From the NCBI GenBank assembly GCA_005882315.1, contig VBAR01000001.1:197736-261735 (forward strand): DNA of 64,000 nt. Direction: 5' to 3'. Shown piece after piece: positions 18,801 to 27,376 of the stretch. Made by a program: the position numbers and the translations under genes. The notes beneath the pieces were generated by a model. That model was given only the letters and a program-made list of their open reading frames with translations. It did not search any database and had not been told where the DNA came from. The number at the start of each line of letters is the position of its first letter. Within the stretch, counting starts at the first letter, position 1. Origin of the DNA: Bacteroidota bacterium. Lineage in GTDB: Bacteria; Bacteroidota; Bacteroidia; Chitinophagales; Chitinophagaceae.

Positions 18801-19463
18801 CTTACACCCGACTTCTGTTTTTATTCCGCTTTTAAATTGGTAAGTGTAAGGCGATGATTCTTTCATTTCACCCAATGAAGTAGAAGTAAAAAGTTCTTTA
18901 TTTTTTACCTCGAGCTTATTTATACCTGTGTAACGCAAAGCGATCTTACTGATATTGGCACCGGGTTTGGCTATAATATCGTATTTCAATGTGCCATTAT
19001 CAGTGTAATATCTTACATCTACATTCGGATACACTTCTTGTAATGTAATAGCCTGGAATATGCGACAATCACTGGCCCATTTAGAAGGATCGTCACCAAT
19101 AAAATAATTATTATTTGAGCTTACTTGTTTATCCGCTGCTATACGCATTTGCGGACTAGCCCCGATAAAGTCAACATTCCATGAATGCGAGTTAACTGTA
19201 ACAGAGCCATCTTTTGATTGACCAGTCTCAGGTCGAATGCCATGTACTTTTTCTGCTAAGGCCTGTATATCGTTTGGGTTATGCTGTAAAACTGTAAAGC
19301 CTCCATCGCGGAGAAAGAAGGCGCCGCTATTCAGCATGCCGCGGTATTTAACTTTGCTGTCCCATTGTCCTTTGTTCTCTACAAATTCTATTATACCCTG
19401 GCTTTTTGCCTGAAGTATTAAGATGAAAAAACAAACTATGCTAAGTGTAAGGTGTCGGTTCAA
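15813..19463 (-). CDS. Large secreted SBBP-repeat / PKD protein with T9SS type B sorting domain
   Basis: The 1216-residue surface protein has a signal peptide (about 1-21), a DUF7948-like N-terminal domain (about 25-260, IIEFVENKGQWDSKVKYRG), SBBP-type beta-propeller repeats (about 270-700, ATYLGGTANEQPHSLVVDGA), and four PKD domains (about 790-1110) each with its core (YQWNFGDGSP, FVWDFGDGSP, FQWFFGDGGT, FRWDFGDGDT). It ends in a CHU_C type B domain (about 1130-1216, MRFIIWNRWGQKVFET). It is exported through the T9SS and likely held at the surface with the PorP/SprF protein encoded directly downstream. The start is TTG at 19463, needed for the signal peptide. Ligand unknown; adhesion or gliding are typical roles. 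Confidence 0.9.
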   Translation of the reverse strand: MNRHLTLSIVCFFILILQAKSQGIIEFVENKGQWDSKVKYRGMLNSGAFFLRDGGFTVLQHNPNDIQALAEKVHGIRPETGQSKDGSVTVNSHSWNVDFIGASPQMRIAADKQVSSNNNYFIGDDPSKWASDCRIFQAITLQEVYPNVDVRYYTDNGTLKYDIIAKPGANISKIALRYTGINKLEVKNKELFTSTSLGEMKESSPYTYQFKSGIKTEVGCKYVVKDNVVKFELKNYDPNTTVIIDPTLVFCSFSGSSADNWGFTATYGPDGSFYGGGIAFESQTGSFPTSPGAFQTVFQGGDNNDGSGATDIALIKLAPDGRTRMYATYLGGTANEQPHSLVVDGAGNLIVAGRTSSSNFPVTGGAGGVIGTTGKYDIIVTKLNATGSGLIGSKKIGGTENDGVNITTTRQGGTNLLMRNYGDDGRSEVIIDGGGNIYVASSTQSSNFPASAGSFQPSFGGGLQDGVVLKFNANVSSLLFASFLGGSGDDAGYVLSIAPNGTIFIGGGTTSNNLPGSSAGTVGPSNHGPASTPIDGFLTVVSNDGSTPIRSTYLGTAGIDQVYGVQFDRFGFPYVMGQTTGSWPILNATFSNAGGKQFIAKLQPDLSAYVYSTVFGSGSATPNISPIAFLVDRCENVYVSGWGGHFFDVNNFNSAGTSGLPITPDAIKSTTDGRDFYFFVLKKDATSQLFGSFWGENNSLQANSGSDHVDGGTSRFDQNGVIYQAICGNCRLGQPPIPYPTTPGAWSTTNNTSATSGGGCNLTMVKIAMNLAGVDAQVQSSINGVPRDTAGCVPLRVDFTDSVRNAVWYQWNFGDGSPTVGPLPAVTGYTQSHTYNTIGTFQVMLIAIDSSTCNIRDTSYIHIRVGDLRATLNFQPVKLNPCDSFKYRFDNLSVAPPSKPFGPRSFVWDFGDGSPKDTTGAGSVFHNYPAPGTYNVILHLIDTSYCNSPDADTIQLRVSAIVDAQFITPPTGCVPYTATFNNTSVGGLTFQWFFGDGGTSTAINPTHTYNTAGSYDVVLIATDPNTCNVTDTARFTINVFNNPLASFSYNPVVPIENTSHTFTNLSSSDAVRFRWDFGDGDTLLTTTRLPVVHQYNSTGTFNACLRAYNAAGCFDDTCQQVTTLITPLVDVPNAFTPQTGNENSIVYVRGFGISKMRFIIWNRWGQKVFETANRLQGWDGKYRGAVQPMDVYAYTLEVEFFDGTKTTKKGDITLIR

Positions 19464-19584
19464 GGGTTTATAGATTTCCTTTTATAAATTAACGAAATTT
19501 AATTGTTTTTCGTTTGATTTCTTTTGTTAAGATAAATAAGTCTGCGGGGTTTTACCCTGAGCTGACAAATAAATCTGCTGGGTT

Positions 19585-21621
19585 CTATGAAATTTTGCTC
19601 CAAATCCTTCCCCCATGCATTTGTTGAAGGAAGTTCTTTAGTCGCAAATTTTCGGCCGAAATAAGATCCGGGTCTTTCTCAATCAAGTCATAAGCAGTGT
19701 TACGGGCAATATCAAGCAGAGGTCTGTCTCTGACTATGTTTGCCAGCTTAAAGTTTAACATGCCACTCTGCCTTGTTCCATCAATATCACCGGGTCCACG
19801 CAACTCAAGATCCTTTTCTGCAATCTCAAAACCATTATTAGTTGATGTCATTATCCTGATGCGTTCACGGGCATCATTACCTATGCTGGTGGAAGAAATA
19901 AGTATGCAATAACTTTTTTCTGCTCCCCGCCCTACTCTGCCCCTCAACTGATGAAGTTGCGAAAGTCCGAAGCGTTCTGTGCTTTCAATCACCATCACCG
20001 ATGCATTCGGCACATCCACCCCTACCTCAATCACCGTGGTTGATACCATAATCTGAGTGTCTCCGGTGACAAATCGTTGCATATTAGTTTCTTTTTGCTC
20101 CGCAGTTTGCCGGCCATGCACCATACTTATCCAGTATTTTGGTTCAGGGAAATAAGCTTTCACATTCTCATATCCCTTCATCAGGTCTTCATAATCCATT
20201 TTAGAACTTTCTTCTATCAACGGAAAAATGATATAGACCTGGCGGCCTTTTGCTATTTCTGTTTTTAAGAAATCCATCACTTTACTGCGCTGTGTATCGT
20301 AGCGATGAACAGTGGTGATAGACTGCCTACCCGGAGGAAGTTCATTGATCACACTATAATCCAGGTCGCCATAAGCAGTCATTGCTAATGTGCGGGGAAT
20401 AGGCGTAGCCGTCATCACTAATACATGCGGTGGAGTTTCGGCTTTTTCCCAAAGCTTGGCCCGCTGTGCTACACCAAAGCGGTGCTGCTCATCTACGATC
20501 ACTAAACCAAGATTTTTAAATTGTACCACCTCTTCAATCACTGCATGGGTGCCTAGTAAAATTTGTATTGAACCATCATTTAAACCAGCAGCAATCCTTC
20601 TCCTTTCTGCTGCTTTTGCTGAGCCAGTGAGGATCTCTACTTTAACCGGCATATCCTTTAGCATTTTTTTTATGCTGTTGAAATGTTGCTGAACTAATAT
20701 TTCCGTTGGGGCCATCATGCAGGATTGATAACCGTTATCTGACGCAAGCAACATTGTAAGCAAAGCGACAATTGTTTTTCCACTTCCTACATCGCCTTGC
20801 AGCAAACGATTCATCTGGTGGCCTGTTGCTGTATCTGTTCTTATTTCTTTCAACACTCTTTTCTGTGCATTCGTCAATTCAAATGGTAAATAGTCTTTAT
20901 AAAAGTTATTAAAAAGCTCTCCTACTTTTTCAAACAATACACCTTTAGAATGGCGATGTCGGTTGCTGCGGATCTGAATCATCTTTAGCTGTGCAACAAA
21001 AAGTTCTTCAAACTTTATTCTTGAAGATGCCAGTTCAAAGTCGGCCGGGTTTTTGGGAAAATGAATTTTGGAAAAAGAATCAAACCTTGATGCAAGTTTC
21101 AATTGCTTGAGAATGGGATCAGGAAGATTTTCAGGAATATCTTTTTCGCTAACCATATTCATTAAAGCCTGTGTGAGTTTTGCGATCTGCCTTCCGCCCA
21201 AAGCTTTTGCTTTTAGTTTTTCAGTAGTTGGGTAAACAGGTTCAAGATATCCTTTACCATCTTTTTTTTCTTCAGTGAGTATTTCTATTTCAGGATGTAC
21301 TATTTGTGGCCTTCCCTGGAAAAAACTGAGTTTGCCATAAACGAGATAGGGTCTTCCGATCTCAATTGTTTTTTGTACCCAACTTACACTTTGAAACCAT
21401 GCAAGTTCCAATTCGCCTGAGCCATCTTTTAAAATTGCGACAGCTCTTTTATTGAATTTTTGTCCTATCACTTCAAAGCTGATGATCTTTCCAGCCACCT
21501 GAACGTATTCGGTTTCGGCATTTATATCGCTTATCCTGTTGAGCTGCGTTTTATCTACATGGCGAAAAGGGAAATGATTGAGCAGGTCACCAAAAGTGAA
21601 GATACCCAACTCTTTTTTCAA
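19585..21621 (-). CDS. recG: ATP-dependent DNA helicase RecG
   Basis: RecG remodels stalled replication forks and Holliday junctions. The 678 residues from the TTG at 21621 include the wedge/OB region (about 50-150), Walker A GDVGSGKTIVALL, Walker B DEQHRFGVAQRAKLW, motif III TATPIPRTLA, and the motif VI region QLRGRVGRGAEKSYC. The conserved N-terminus does not begin there: in the same frame, up to 21699, the sequence reads NILSNPIEYLKGVGPQRADL, which is clearly RecG, but no ATG, GTG or TTG exists between the stop at 21700-21702 and the TTG at 21621. The real start is probably a rare codon (ATA or ATT), or an ATG has been lost. The identity is certain and the start is not. Confidence 0.93.
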   Translation of the reverse strand: MKKELGIFTFGDLLNHFPFRHVDKTQLNRISDINAETEYVQVAGKIISFEVIGQKFNKRAVAILKDGSGELELAWFQSVSWVQKTIEIGRPYLVYGKLSFFQGRPQIVHPEIEILTEEKKDGKGYLEPVYPTTEKLKAKALGGRQIAKLTQALMNMVSEKDIPENLPDPILKQLKLASRFDSFSKIHFPKNPADFELASSRIKFEELFVAQLKMIQIRSNRHRHSKGVLFEKVGELFNNFYKDYLPFELTNAQKRVLKEIRTDTATGHQMNRLLQGDVGSGKTIVALLTMLLASDNGYQSCMMAPTEILVQQHFNSIKKMLKDMPVKVEILTGSAKAAERRRIAAGLNDGSIQILLGTHAVIEEVVQFKNLGLVIVDEQHRFGVAQRAKLWEKAETPPHVLVMTATPIPRTLAMTAYGDLDYSVINELPPGRQSITTVHRYDTQRSKVMDFLKTEIAKGRQVYIIFPLIEESSKMDYEDLMKGYENVKAYFPEPKYWISMVHGRQTAEQKETNMQRFVTGDTQIMVSTTVIEVGVDVPNASVMVIESTERFGLSQLHQLRGRVGRGAEKSYCILISSTSIGNDARERIRIMTSTNNGFEIAEKDLELRGPGDIDGTRQSGMLNFKLANIVRDRPLLDIARNTAYDLIEKDPDLISAENLRLKNFLQQMHGGRIWSKIS

Positions 21622-21706
21622 CAGATCAGCCCGTTGAGGGCCAACACCTTTCAGGTACTCAATTGGATTTGATAATATATTTTGGGATGCGGCTATTGTT
21701 TAAACG

Positions 21707-21754
21707 ATTTATGGCAAAAATAACTGAAAGTTCATGCCATAAATCTGCAGTTAT
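21707..21754. repeat. Two interleaved inverted repeats upstream of recG
   Basis: ATTTATGGCA (21707-21716) pairs with TGCCATAAAT (21735-21744), and ATAACTG (21720-21726) pairs with CAGTTAT (21748-21754). The order is A, B, A', B' with spacers of 3, 8 and 3 bases, so the two stems cannot form as simple nested hairpins: they compete or make a pseudoknot. The element lies in the divergent gap between recG and the glycosyltransferase. An eight-codon minus-strand frame (MNFQLFLP, 21735-21709) overlaps it in frame with recG. Confidence 0.55.
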
Positions 21755-21807
21755 AACCTCGAGATAGTATTAAATTTTATCTACAGGCTTACACAATAAA
21801 TAGCCTG

Positions 21808-21838
21808 TTGCATTTTCCGGATATTCACCCTACTTTTA
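21808..21838 (+). promoter_or_regulatory. Possible promoter of the glycosyltransferase gene
   Basis: TTG at 21808-21810 is followed by 20 bases and then TACTTTTA (21831-21838), a 7 of 8 match to TAnnTTTG, ending 31 bases before the ATG at 21870. Confidence 0.35.
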
Positions 21839-21869
21839 TCCTAACCAGGTATCTAAAGCCAATAACTAA

Positions 21870-22988
21870 ATGAAATTCCACATCCACCTTTTGCAGACCA
21901 ATCTGCAACTCGGCGACTTTAAATTCGCCTTGCTTTGTTTAGTAACAGCATTTATAGTTACACTGCTTGCAATTCCCCCACTGATTTATTTCATTAAAAG
22001 ATATAAACTGTTTGATCAACCCGGTGCCCGCAAAGAGCACACGATACCTATACCCACGATGGGAGGCCTGGCAATTTTTGCAGGTATGTGTGCTGCGCTA
22101 TTAATCTGGTTTCCGTTTACAAATAACTTAACGCAGGTATGTTTTTTCTTTTCAATATTAGTTTTAACGGGTTTGGGAATAATGGATGATCTAAAAGATC
22201 TGTCAGCCCGTTATAAATTCATAATTCAGATCGGGCTGGCTACCTTGATTGCATTATCAGGGATAAGAATAACTTCTTTTGAAGGACTATTCGGGGTATA
22301 TGAGTTATCTCTTTCTGCACAATACACAATGACCATACTTGCAATTGTTGGCATCACTAATGCTATTAATCTTATTGACGGCATTGATGGCCTTGCAGGT
22401 GGTTTGAGTTTTATGACACTCATTACGCTTGGCCTTTTTCTTACGATAGCTAAAGACGCCAATACTGCCTTAATTGCATTTGCCATTTCAGGCGGTGTAC
22501 TTGCATTCTTATATTTTAATTTAAACCCTGCCCGGATATTTATGGGTGATACCGGCTCATTGGTTTTGGGATTTATAATCTCTGTGCTTTGTATCCGGTT
22601 TATGCAAATAAACCCAGGCAACTCAAGTTCAGTTATCAGCTTTGCTCCTGTTTTTACACTTGGGCTTGTAATGATACCTGTTTTTGATACAATGCGTGTA
22701 TTTGGTATGAGAATATGGAAGGGTAAATCTCCTTTTGTTGCTGATAGAACTCATATTCATCATTTATTAACCAATGCAGGAATTAGTCATGCCATGTCAA
22801 CACGTATCATTTGTTTTGTACATGCAATTATACTTATTGATGTGTATGTGATGCGGAATCTCAGACAGGAATGGACGCTGGCTTTCCTATTTGCATTGAT
22901 GATACTGGTGACTTATATTTTTGCCAATATATCATTGATCATTAAATGGTTTTCTCCATCGTCTGACTCAGTACATTCAAAAAATTAA
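21870..22988 (+). CDS. MraY/WecA-family undecaprenyl-phosphate sugar-phosphate transferase
   Basis: The 372-residue membrane enzyme has about 10-11 hydrophobic helices and the PNPT family motifs in order: TIPIPTMGGLAIF, the DDxxD-type metal site MDDLKDLSARYKF, NLIDGIDGLAGGLSF, ARIFMGDTGSLVLGF and the late histidine loop RTHIHHLL. It transfers a sugar-1-phosphate (WecA type: GlcNAc-1-P) from UDP to undecaprenyl phosphate, the first step in surface polysaccharide or O-antigen synthesis. The HIHH loop favours WecA/TagO-like over MraY. No polysaccharide cluster surrounds it. It converges on the sulfatase gene with 8 bases between. Confidence 0.9.
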   Translation: MKFHIHLLQTNLQLGDFKFALLCLVTAFIVTLLAIPPLIYFIKRYKLFDQPGARKEHTIPIPTMGGLAIFAGMCAALLIWFPFTNNLTQVCFFFSILVLTGLGIMDDLKDLSARYKFIIQIGLATLIALSGIRITSFEGLFGVYELSLSAQYTMTILAIVGITNAINLIDGIDGLAGGLSFMTLITLGLFLTIAKDANTALIAFAISGGVLAFLYFNLNPARIFMGDTGSLVLGFIISVLCIRFMQINPGNSSSVISFAPVFTLGLVMIPVFDTMRVFGMRIWKGKSPFVADRTHIHHLLTNAGISHAMSTRIICFVHAIILIDVYVMRNLRQEWTLAFLFALMILVTYIFANISLIIKWFSPSSDSVHSKN

Positions 22989-22996
22989 TTCTTCAA

Positions 22997-24415
22997 CTAC
23001 TGTTTTATTTCCGCAGGCAAAAGCGGCCAATCTATATTTGAATGATGAGCTTTCTTCATGAAGCTTTCTATCTGCCTGACTATAGCTGCGTTTTGTAAGG
23101 CAATATTATTCATTTCCTGCGGGTCTTTTTCAAGATCATATAATTCGATCTCTGAATCAGCTTTTTTATTTACAGCAAGCCTCACTCCCTTCCACTTTCC
23201 CCAATGCACAGCCTGTCTTCCATTATTCTCATGAAATTCCCAGTAAAAATAGTCGTGTTGTTTCTGTTTTCCTGTTTGCAGCAAAGAAGGTACTAATGAA
23301 ATACCGTCAATTTTATTTTTATACTTCACACCAGCCAGCTGTAAAAAACTTGGATACATATCCCAAAGAGCAGCAGCATTATTATTTACAGCGGGTTTTA
23401 TTTTACCTGACCAGTAAGCAATAAACGGAACACGGATGCCGCCTTCATATAAATCTCTTTTTATTCCTTTATAAATTCCATTGCTGTTGAAAAATTCCGG
23501 ATCGCCTCCATTTTCTTTATGCGGGCCATTGTCACTTGTAAAGATGATTAGTGTATTATCTGCAATACCTTTTTCTTTTACCAGTTTTACAATTTCACCA
23601 ACATATTTATCAAGCCTGCTTACCATAGCAGCAAAACCCGCATGAGGATATGGTTCGGGATTCATATTGTGATCCAAAGGCTTTAATGCTTTGCCTGTTA
23701 AAGGAGGATCGTTAAATTTTTGTTTGTAATAATTATAAAGACTGTCATGCGGCACAATCACATCACCATGTGGTAATGTGTAAGGGAGATAAAGAAAAAA
23801 CGGTTTGCCGGAGCTTTGTTTTATATAATTCATTGCTTCATGATGAATCATATCTGCCGAATAAACAGAATCATATTTTAAATTGATGGACAAATCAATC
23901 CTCTCATGATTATTCCATAAATGATCAGGATAATAGTCATGTGCCAGTGTCTGGCAATTGTAGCCATAAAATTTATCAAAGCCTTTTTTGTTTGGATCGC
24001 CGCTGGTAGTTATATATCCCAGTCCCCATTTACCAAATGCAGCAGTGGCATAGCCATTTTGCTGAAGCATATTTGCAAATGTGATTACGGAATCGGGGAG
24101 AGGAGTTTGTCCTTCGGGTTCATAAGAAATATTTCCTCTGACAGCAGTATGTCCTGTATGCAAACCGGTAAGGAAACTGGATCTTGAAGGAGCACATACT
24201 GTAGAACCGGCATAGAATTGCGTAAACCTCATTCCATTTTTTGCCAGCTTATCAATATTGGGTGTTTCAATTTTCTGCTGGCCGTAACAACCAACTTCTC
24301 CATAACCCAGGTCATCAGCGAAAATGAAAATGATATTTGGCTTTGTGGTTTTTTTCTGCGCATTAAGGGAAAATGAAAAAAATGCCAGAAGCACTATTGA
24401 GAGAACCAGTTTCAT
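22997..24415 (-). CDS. Secreted arylsulfatase (S1 family), last gene of the PUL segment
   Basis: The 472-residue hydrolase has a signal peptide (about 1-19) and the S1 sulfatase layout: metal site IIFIFADDLGYGEVGCYGQ, the formylglycine signature VCAPSRSSFLTG with the cysteine at residue 74, and late metal/substrate residues HGDVIVPHD and FTSDNGPHKENGG. It removes sulfate esters from a sugar or polysaccharide. Cys-type sulfatases need a maturase (anSME or FGE), which is not in the window. Its ATG overlaps the GH2 stop by 4 bases (ATGA), so translation is coupled. A sulfatase is unexpected beside pectin enzymes and suggests sulfated side chains. Confidence 0.92.
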   Translation of the reverse strand: MKLVLSIVLLAFFSFSLNAQKKTTKPNIIFIFADDLGYGEVGCYGQQKIETPNIDKLAKNGMRFTQFYAGSTVCAPSRSSFLTGLHTGHTAVRGNISYEPEGQTPLPDSVITFANMLQQNGYATAAFGKWGLGYITTSGDPNKKGFDKFYGYNCQTLAHDYYPDHLWNNHERIDLSINLKYDSVYSADMIHHEAMNYIKQSSGKPFFLYLPYTLPHGDVIVPHDSLYNYYKQKFNDPPLTGKALKPLDHNMNPEPYPHAGFAAMVSRLDKYVGEIVKLVKEKGIADNTLIIFTSDNGPHKENGGDPEFFNSNGIYKGIKRDLYEGGIRVPFIAYWSGKIKPAVNNNAAALWDMYPSFLQLAGVKYKNKIDGISLVPSLLQTGKQKQHDYFYWEFHENNGRQAVHWGKWKGVRLAVNKKADSEIELYDLEKDPQEMNNIALQNAAIVRQIESFMKKAHHSNIDWPLLPAEIKQ

Positions 24416-27369
24416 TGTTTGGGTTTTACAGCTTCATAAATTTCCACCTCAATAATACTTAAAGTTCCTTTTGCATTTACATCATCCCGGGCTACACCAT
24501 CATCCAATTTTTTCCCGGAGACTTCCATTTCATTATTTGCCTTGTCCTGGGAAATACCTGACAATTGTATTTTCACCTTCTTACCAGTTTGTGGTTTGCA
24601 TATGATAGTATAATAACCAAGACTGGTTTGTGTATTTCCATTAAAAGCCTCTTTGCCATCAACAGTAATTGTTAAAGGATATATTCTTGAGCGGAAATTA
24701 TTAAGCTTGATAGTTACCTCGCTTACTGTTCTCACATCATCCAACTCATATTCTATCCATGCTGTTGAAAGCTTTCCATCATTTACCCATTCAGTTCTTT
24801 CATTATCATCGTAGCTGGCAAAACTGCTGTCAGCACGGGCTCCGGCGGCTGCCTTTACGATCATAACGGGAATTCTTGTCATGGAATAAGACGGGGTCGA
24901 AGGTGTTGGTCCTCTATCCAATCTTGATGGAAGACCTGCAGAAGGCAATATTGTTGCTAATCCATTCTGCGTTGCAAATGGTTTTGTGACCAGCGTAATC
25001 TTTGCATCTTTTAATCCGTCTGCTGATGCTTTAACTGTTATGGTTCCCGGAGTTGTTGTTGATCTTATCATGAACCTGTTAACGCCATTCTCTACCGGGA
25101 AACTCTTTTCAAGAATATAATTGCCAGGTCCCATTGCCATTCCACCCCTCCACTCTGCTGGTCCTTCTAATGTATAGTTTATCATGTTCAATGCAATTGG
25201 ACAGCGGTTACCTTTTGCATCCACCACCTCTACTTCTACCAAAGCAATATCATGCCCATCAGCAATAAAGGCTGTAGGTCTTTTTATGGGTGTTAAGCGC
25301 AAAGCAACAGGCCGGCCAACGGTATTTATTTGATGGCTTGTAACCTGTTTGTTATTTGTATCATACCCAATTGCACTTATAGTACCCGGTTTCCATTCAA
25401 CATTTTTAAAAGTGAAAAGAAAGCCATCACTTTTTTCTCCAAAGCCCAATGATTGTCCATTCAATTTTAATTCAACCTTATCAGAAGTAGAAATAACATA
25501 AATACTTTTTTTGACACCGGGCTCATAGTTCCAATGACCTACAATGTGCATACGCTGCTTTTCAGGATTTACCCATCCATCCCACATTACCTGGTCGGAA
25601 TAAAAATTTTGCTTTTTGATTCTTAATCCATCTACCTCTCCGCTTCTCCGGTAATTCTCTTCACCACGATGATGAGAATTTGCTTCGGCCCAGCCTATGT
25701 TCACCCCACCTGCACTTACTCTTTTTCCTGTTCCCGGCCTTTCATTCCAAAACTCGAACCAGCGCTTTACATTTTCCACTGCATGACTTTCCATGTTGCG
25801 GTTGTAAGATGATGCATCTTGTCCGTTGTACAAAGGGCCAACACCATCTTTATGATAGGGCGGTGTATAATCATCCCAGTATTTTCTTGAACCTTCATCT
25901 CTTGAGTATTCCATTGCCCATAAAGGAATCGATGCACTTTTATTTGTATACAACATCTCACCGCCATATTCTGCCACTTTACTGTCGAGCATTTCACGGC
26001 TACCGATTGCTCTGCCACCATATGGATCATATTTATATTTAAGGTCGTGCATGTCTTTCATGTTCGATTCTCTTATTCCCTTATTGCCACTTTCATAAAA
26101 GATCACACTTGGATTATTCCTGTTGTAGATGATCGCATCTCTCATCACTGATCTTCTTTGATCCCATCTTGTGCCTGTAACATCTCCCTCTGCATCTCCT
26201 GCTGGCATTGCCTGCATCAAACCTAGCCTGTCGCAGCTTTCAATATCCTGTTTCCATGGGGTGGTATGCATCCAGCGAACGAGATTTCCATTACCCTCTA
26301 CCATTAATCCATTGCCGTAATCACTCATCCATGCAGGAACAGAAACACCAATGGCAGGCCATTCATTATTGGTTCTTTGAGCATAGCCATGCACCATGAT
26401 AACACGATCATTCAAATAGATCATGCCATTTTTGAATTCAGTTTTCCTGAAACCTGTTCTTGTTGTAACTGCATCACCAGGAATATTATTTATAAGTAAA
26501 GTTGTCTGCACTTCATATAAATAACCGTAGCCCCAGCTCCAGAAATTCAATCCTGACACAGGTGAAAATGCTTTTACTATTTTTGTTTCTCCCGCTGCAA
26601 TATTTATTTTATCGCCAGTGAAAGATTTTACGAGCTTACCATTCACATCAATTATAGAAACACGATAAGTTACCTGCTGCGTCGCAGAACTTTCATTTTT
26701 CACTTCGCTTTCTGCATGTATAGTTGCAGACCTTGCTTTAATGTTGAACTGATCTGCATAAATATAAACTCCTGTTGTTTGCAGGTTTGAATACAATGGA
26801 AGCGTTTGATAAATTTTAGGAGTAACATGCAGGTAAACATTTTTATTGATGCCTCCATAATTTGCATTAAAATTTTTATCCTCCCATTGGAATTTTGTGT
26901 TGGTTGCTTTCTCCCTGTAATCCCAGTTATTATCAATTTGTGCAGCAATAACATTTTCTTCATTACCAAATTTTGCAAGATCGGTTATGTCAAAGCCAAA
27001 AGCCATAACACCGTTCTCATGCATGCCTATTGACTTTCCATTGAGATAAAATTCTCCTGCTTGTCGTATGCCTTCAAATTCCAAAAATATTTTCTGGCCT
27101 TTTGCTGATGCAGGAATTTTAAAATGTTTGCGATACCAGGCAATACTGTCTGAAAGATCTTTAATATCTTTTTTAAATGCTTCATCTTCGTTCCAAGCAT
27201 AAGGAAGCGTTACATTCTTCCAACGGGAATCATCAAAGTCATTTTTATAAGCATCAGCATTATTGCCAACAAATACTTTCCAGCCGGGATTGAAATTATA
27301 TTTCTGTCGTTGTGCAGGTAATGTGATAGTTGTAAAAAATGCTACTATTAAGAATACAAATTGTTTCAT
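24412..27369 (-). CDS. Glycoside hydrolase family 2 protein with C-terminal carbohydrate-binding-like domain
   Basis: The 985-residue exported enzyme (signal peptide about 1-18) has the GH2 sugar-binding jelly roll (about 25-190, WRKHFKIPASAKGQKIFLEF-like segment), immunoglobulin-like domains, a TIM barrel (about 310-600) and a C-terminal discoidin-like domain (about 850-985). The usual acid/base motif GNE is replaced by SGNKG; a glutamate lies three residues earlier (E426 in FYESGNK), and E487 in WAMEYSR is the probable nucleophile. It is likely a beta-galactosidase or beta-glucuronidase acting on side chains. It is co-transcribed with GH105 upstream (7 bases) and the sulfatase downstream (4-base overlap). 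Confidence 0.85.
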   Translation of the reverse strand: MKQFVFLIVAFFTTITLPAQRQKYNFNPGWKVFVGNNADAYKNDFDDSRWKNVTLPYAWNEDEAFKKDIKDLSDSIAWYRKHFKIPASAKGQKIFLEFEGIRQAGEFYLNGKSIGMHENGVMAFGFDITDLAKFGNEENVIAAQIDNNWDYREKATNTKFQWEDKNFNANYGGINKNVYLHVTPKIYQTLPLYSNLQTTGVYIYADQFNIKARSATIHAESEVKNESSATQQVTYRVSIIDVNGKLVKSFTGDKINIAAGETKIVKAFSPVSGLNFWSWGYGYLYEVQTTLLINNIPGDAVTTRTGFRKTEFKNGMIYLNDRVIMVHGYAQRTNNEWPAIGVSVPAWMSDYGNGLMVEGNGNLVRWMHTTPWKQDIESCDRLGLMQAMPAGDAEGDVTGTRWDQRRSVMRDAIIYNRNNPSVIFYESGNKGIRESNMKDMHDLKYKYDPYGGRAIGSREMLDSKVAEYGGEMLYTNKSASIPLWAMEYSRDEGSRKYWDDYTPPYHKDGVGPLYNGQDASSYNRNMESHAVENVKRWFEFWNERPGTGKRVSAGGVNIGWAEANSHHRGEENYRRSGEVDGLRIKKQNFYSDQVMWDGWVNPEKQRMHIVGHWNYEPGVKKSIYVISTSDKVELKLNGQSLGFGEKSDGFLFTFKNVEWKPGTISAIGYDTNNKQVTSHQINTVGRPVALRLTPIKRPTAFIADGHDIALVEVEVVDAKGNRCPIALNMINYTLEGPAEWRGGMAMGPGNYILEKSFPVENGVNRFMIRSTTTPGTITVKASADGLKDAKITLVTKPFATQNGLATILPSAGLPSRLDRGPTPSTPSYSMTRIPVMIVKAAAGARADSSFASYDDNERTEWVNDGKLSTAWIEYELDDVRTVSEVTIKLNNFRSRIYPLTITVDGKEAFNGNTQTSLGYYTIICKPQTGKKVKIQLSGISQDKANNEMEVSGKKLDDGVARDDVNAKGTLSIIEVEIYEAVKPKQ

Positions 27370-27376
27370 TAAGATA

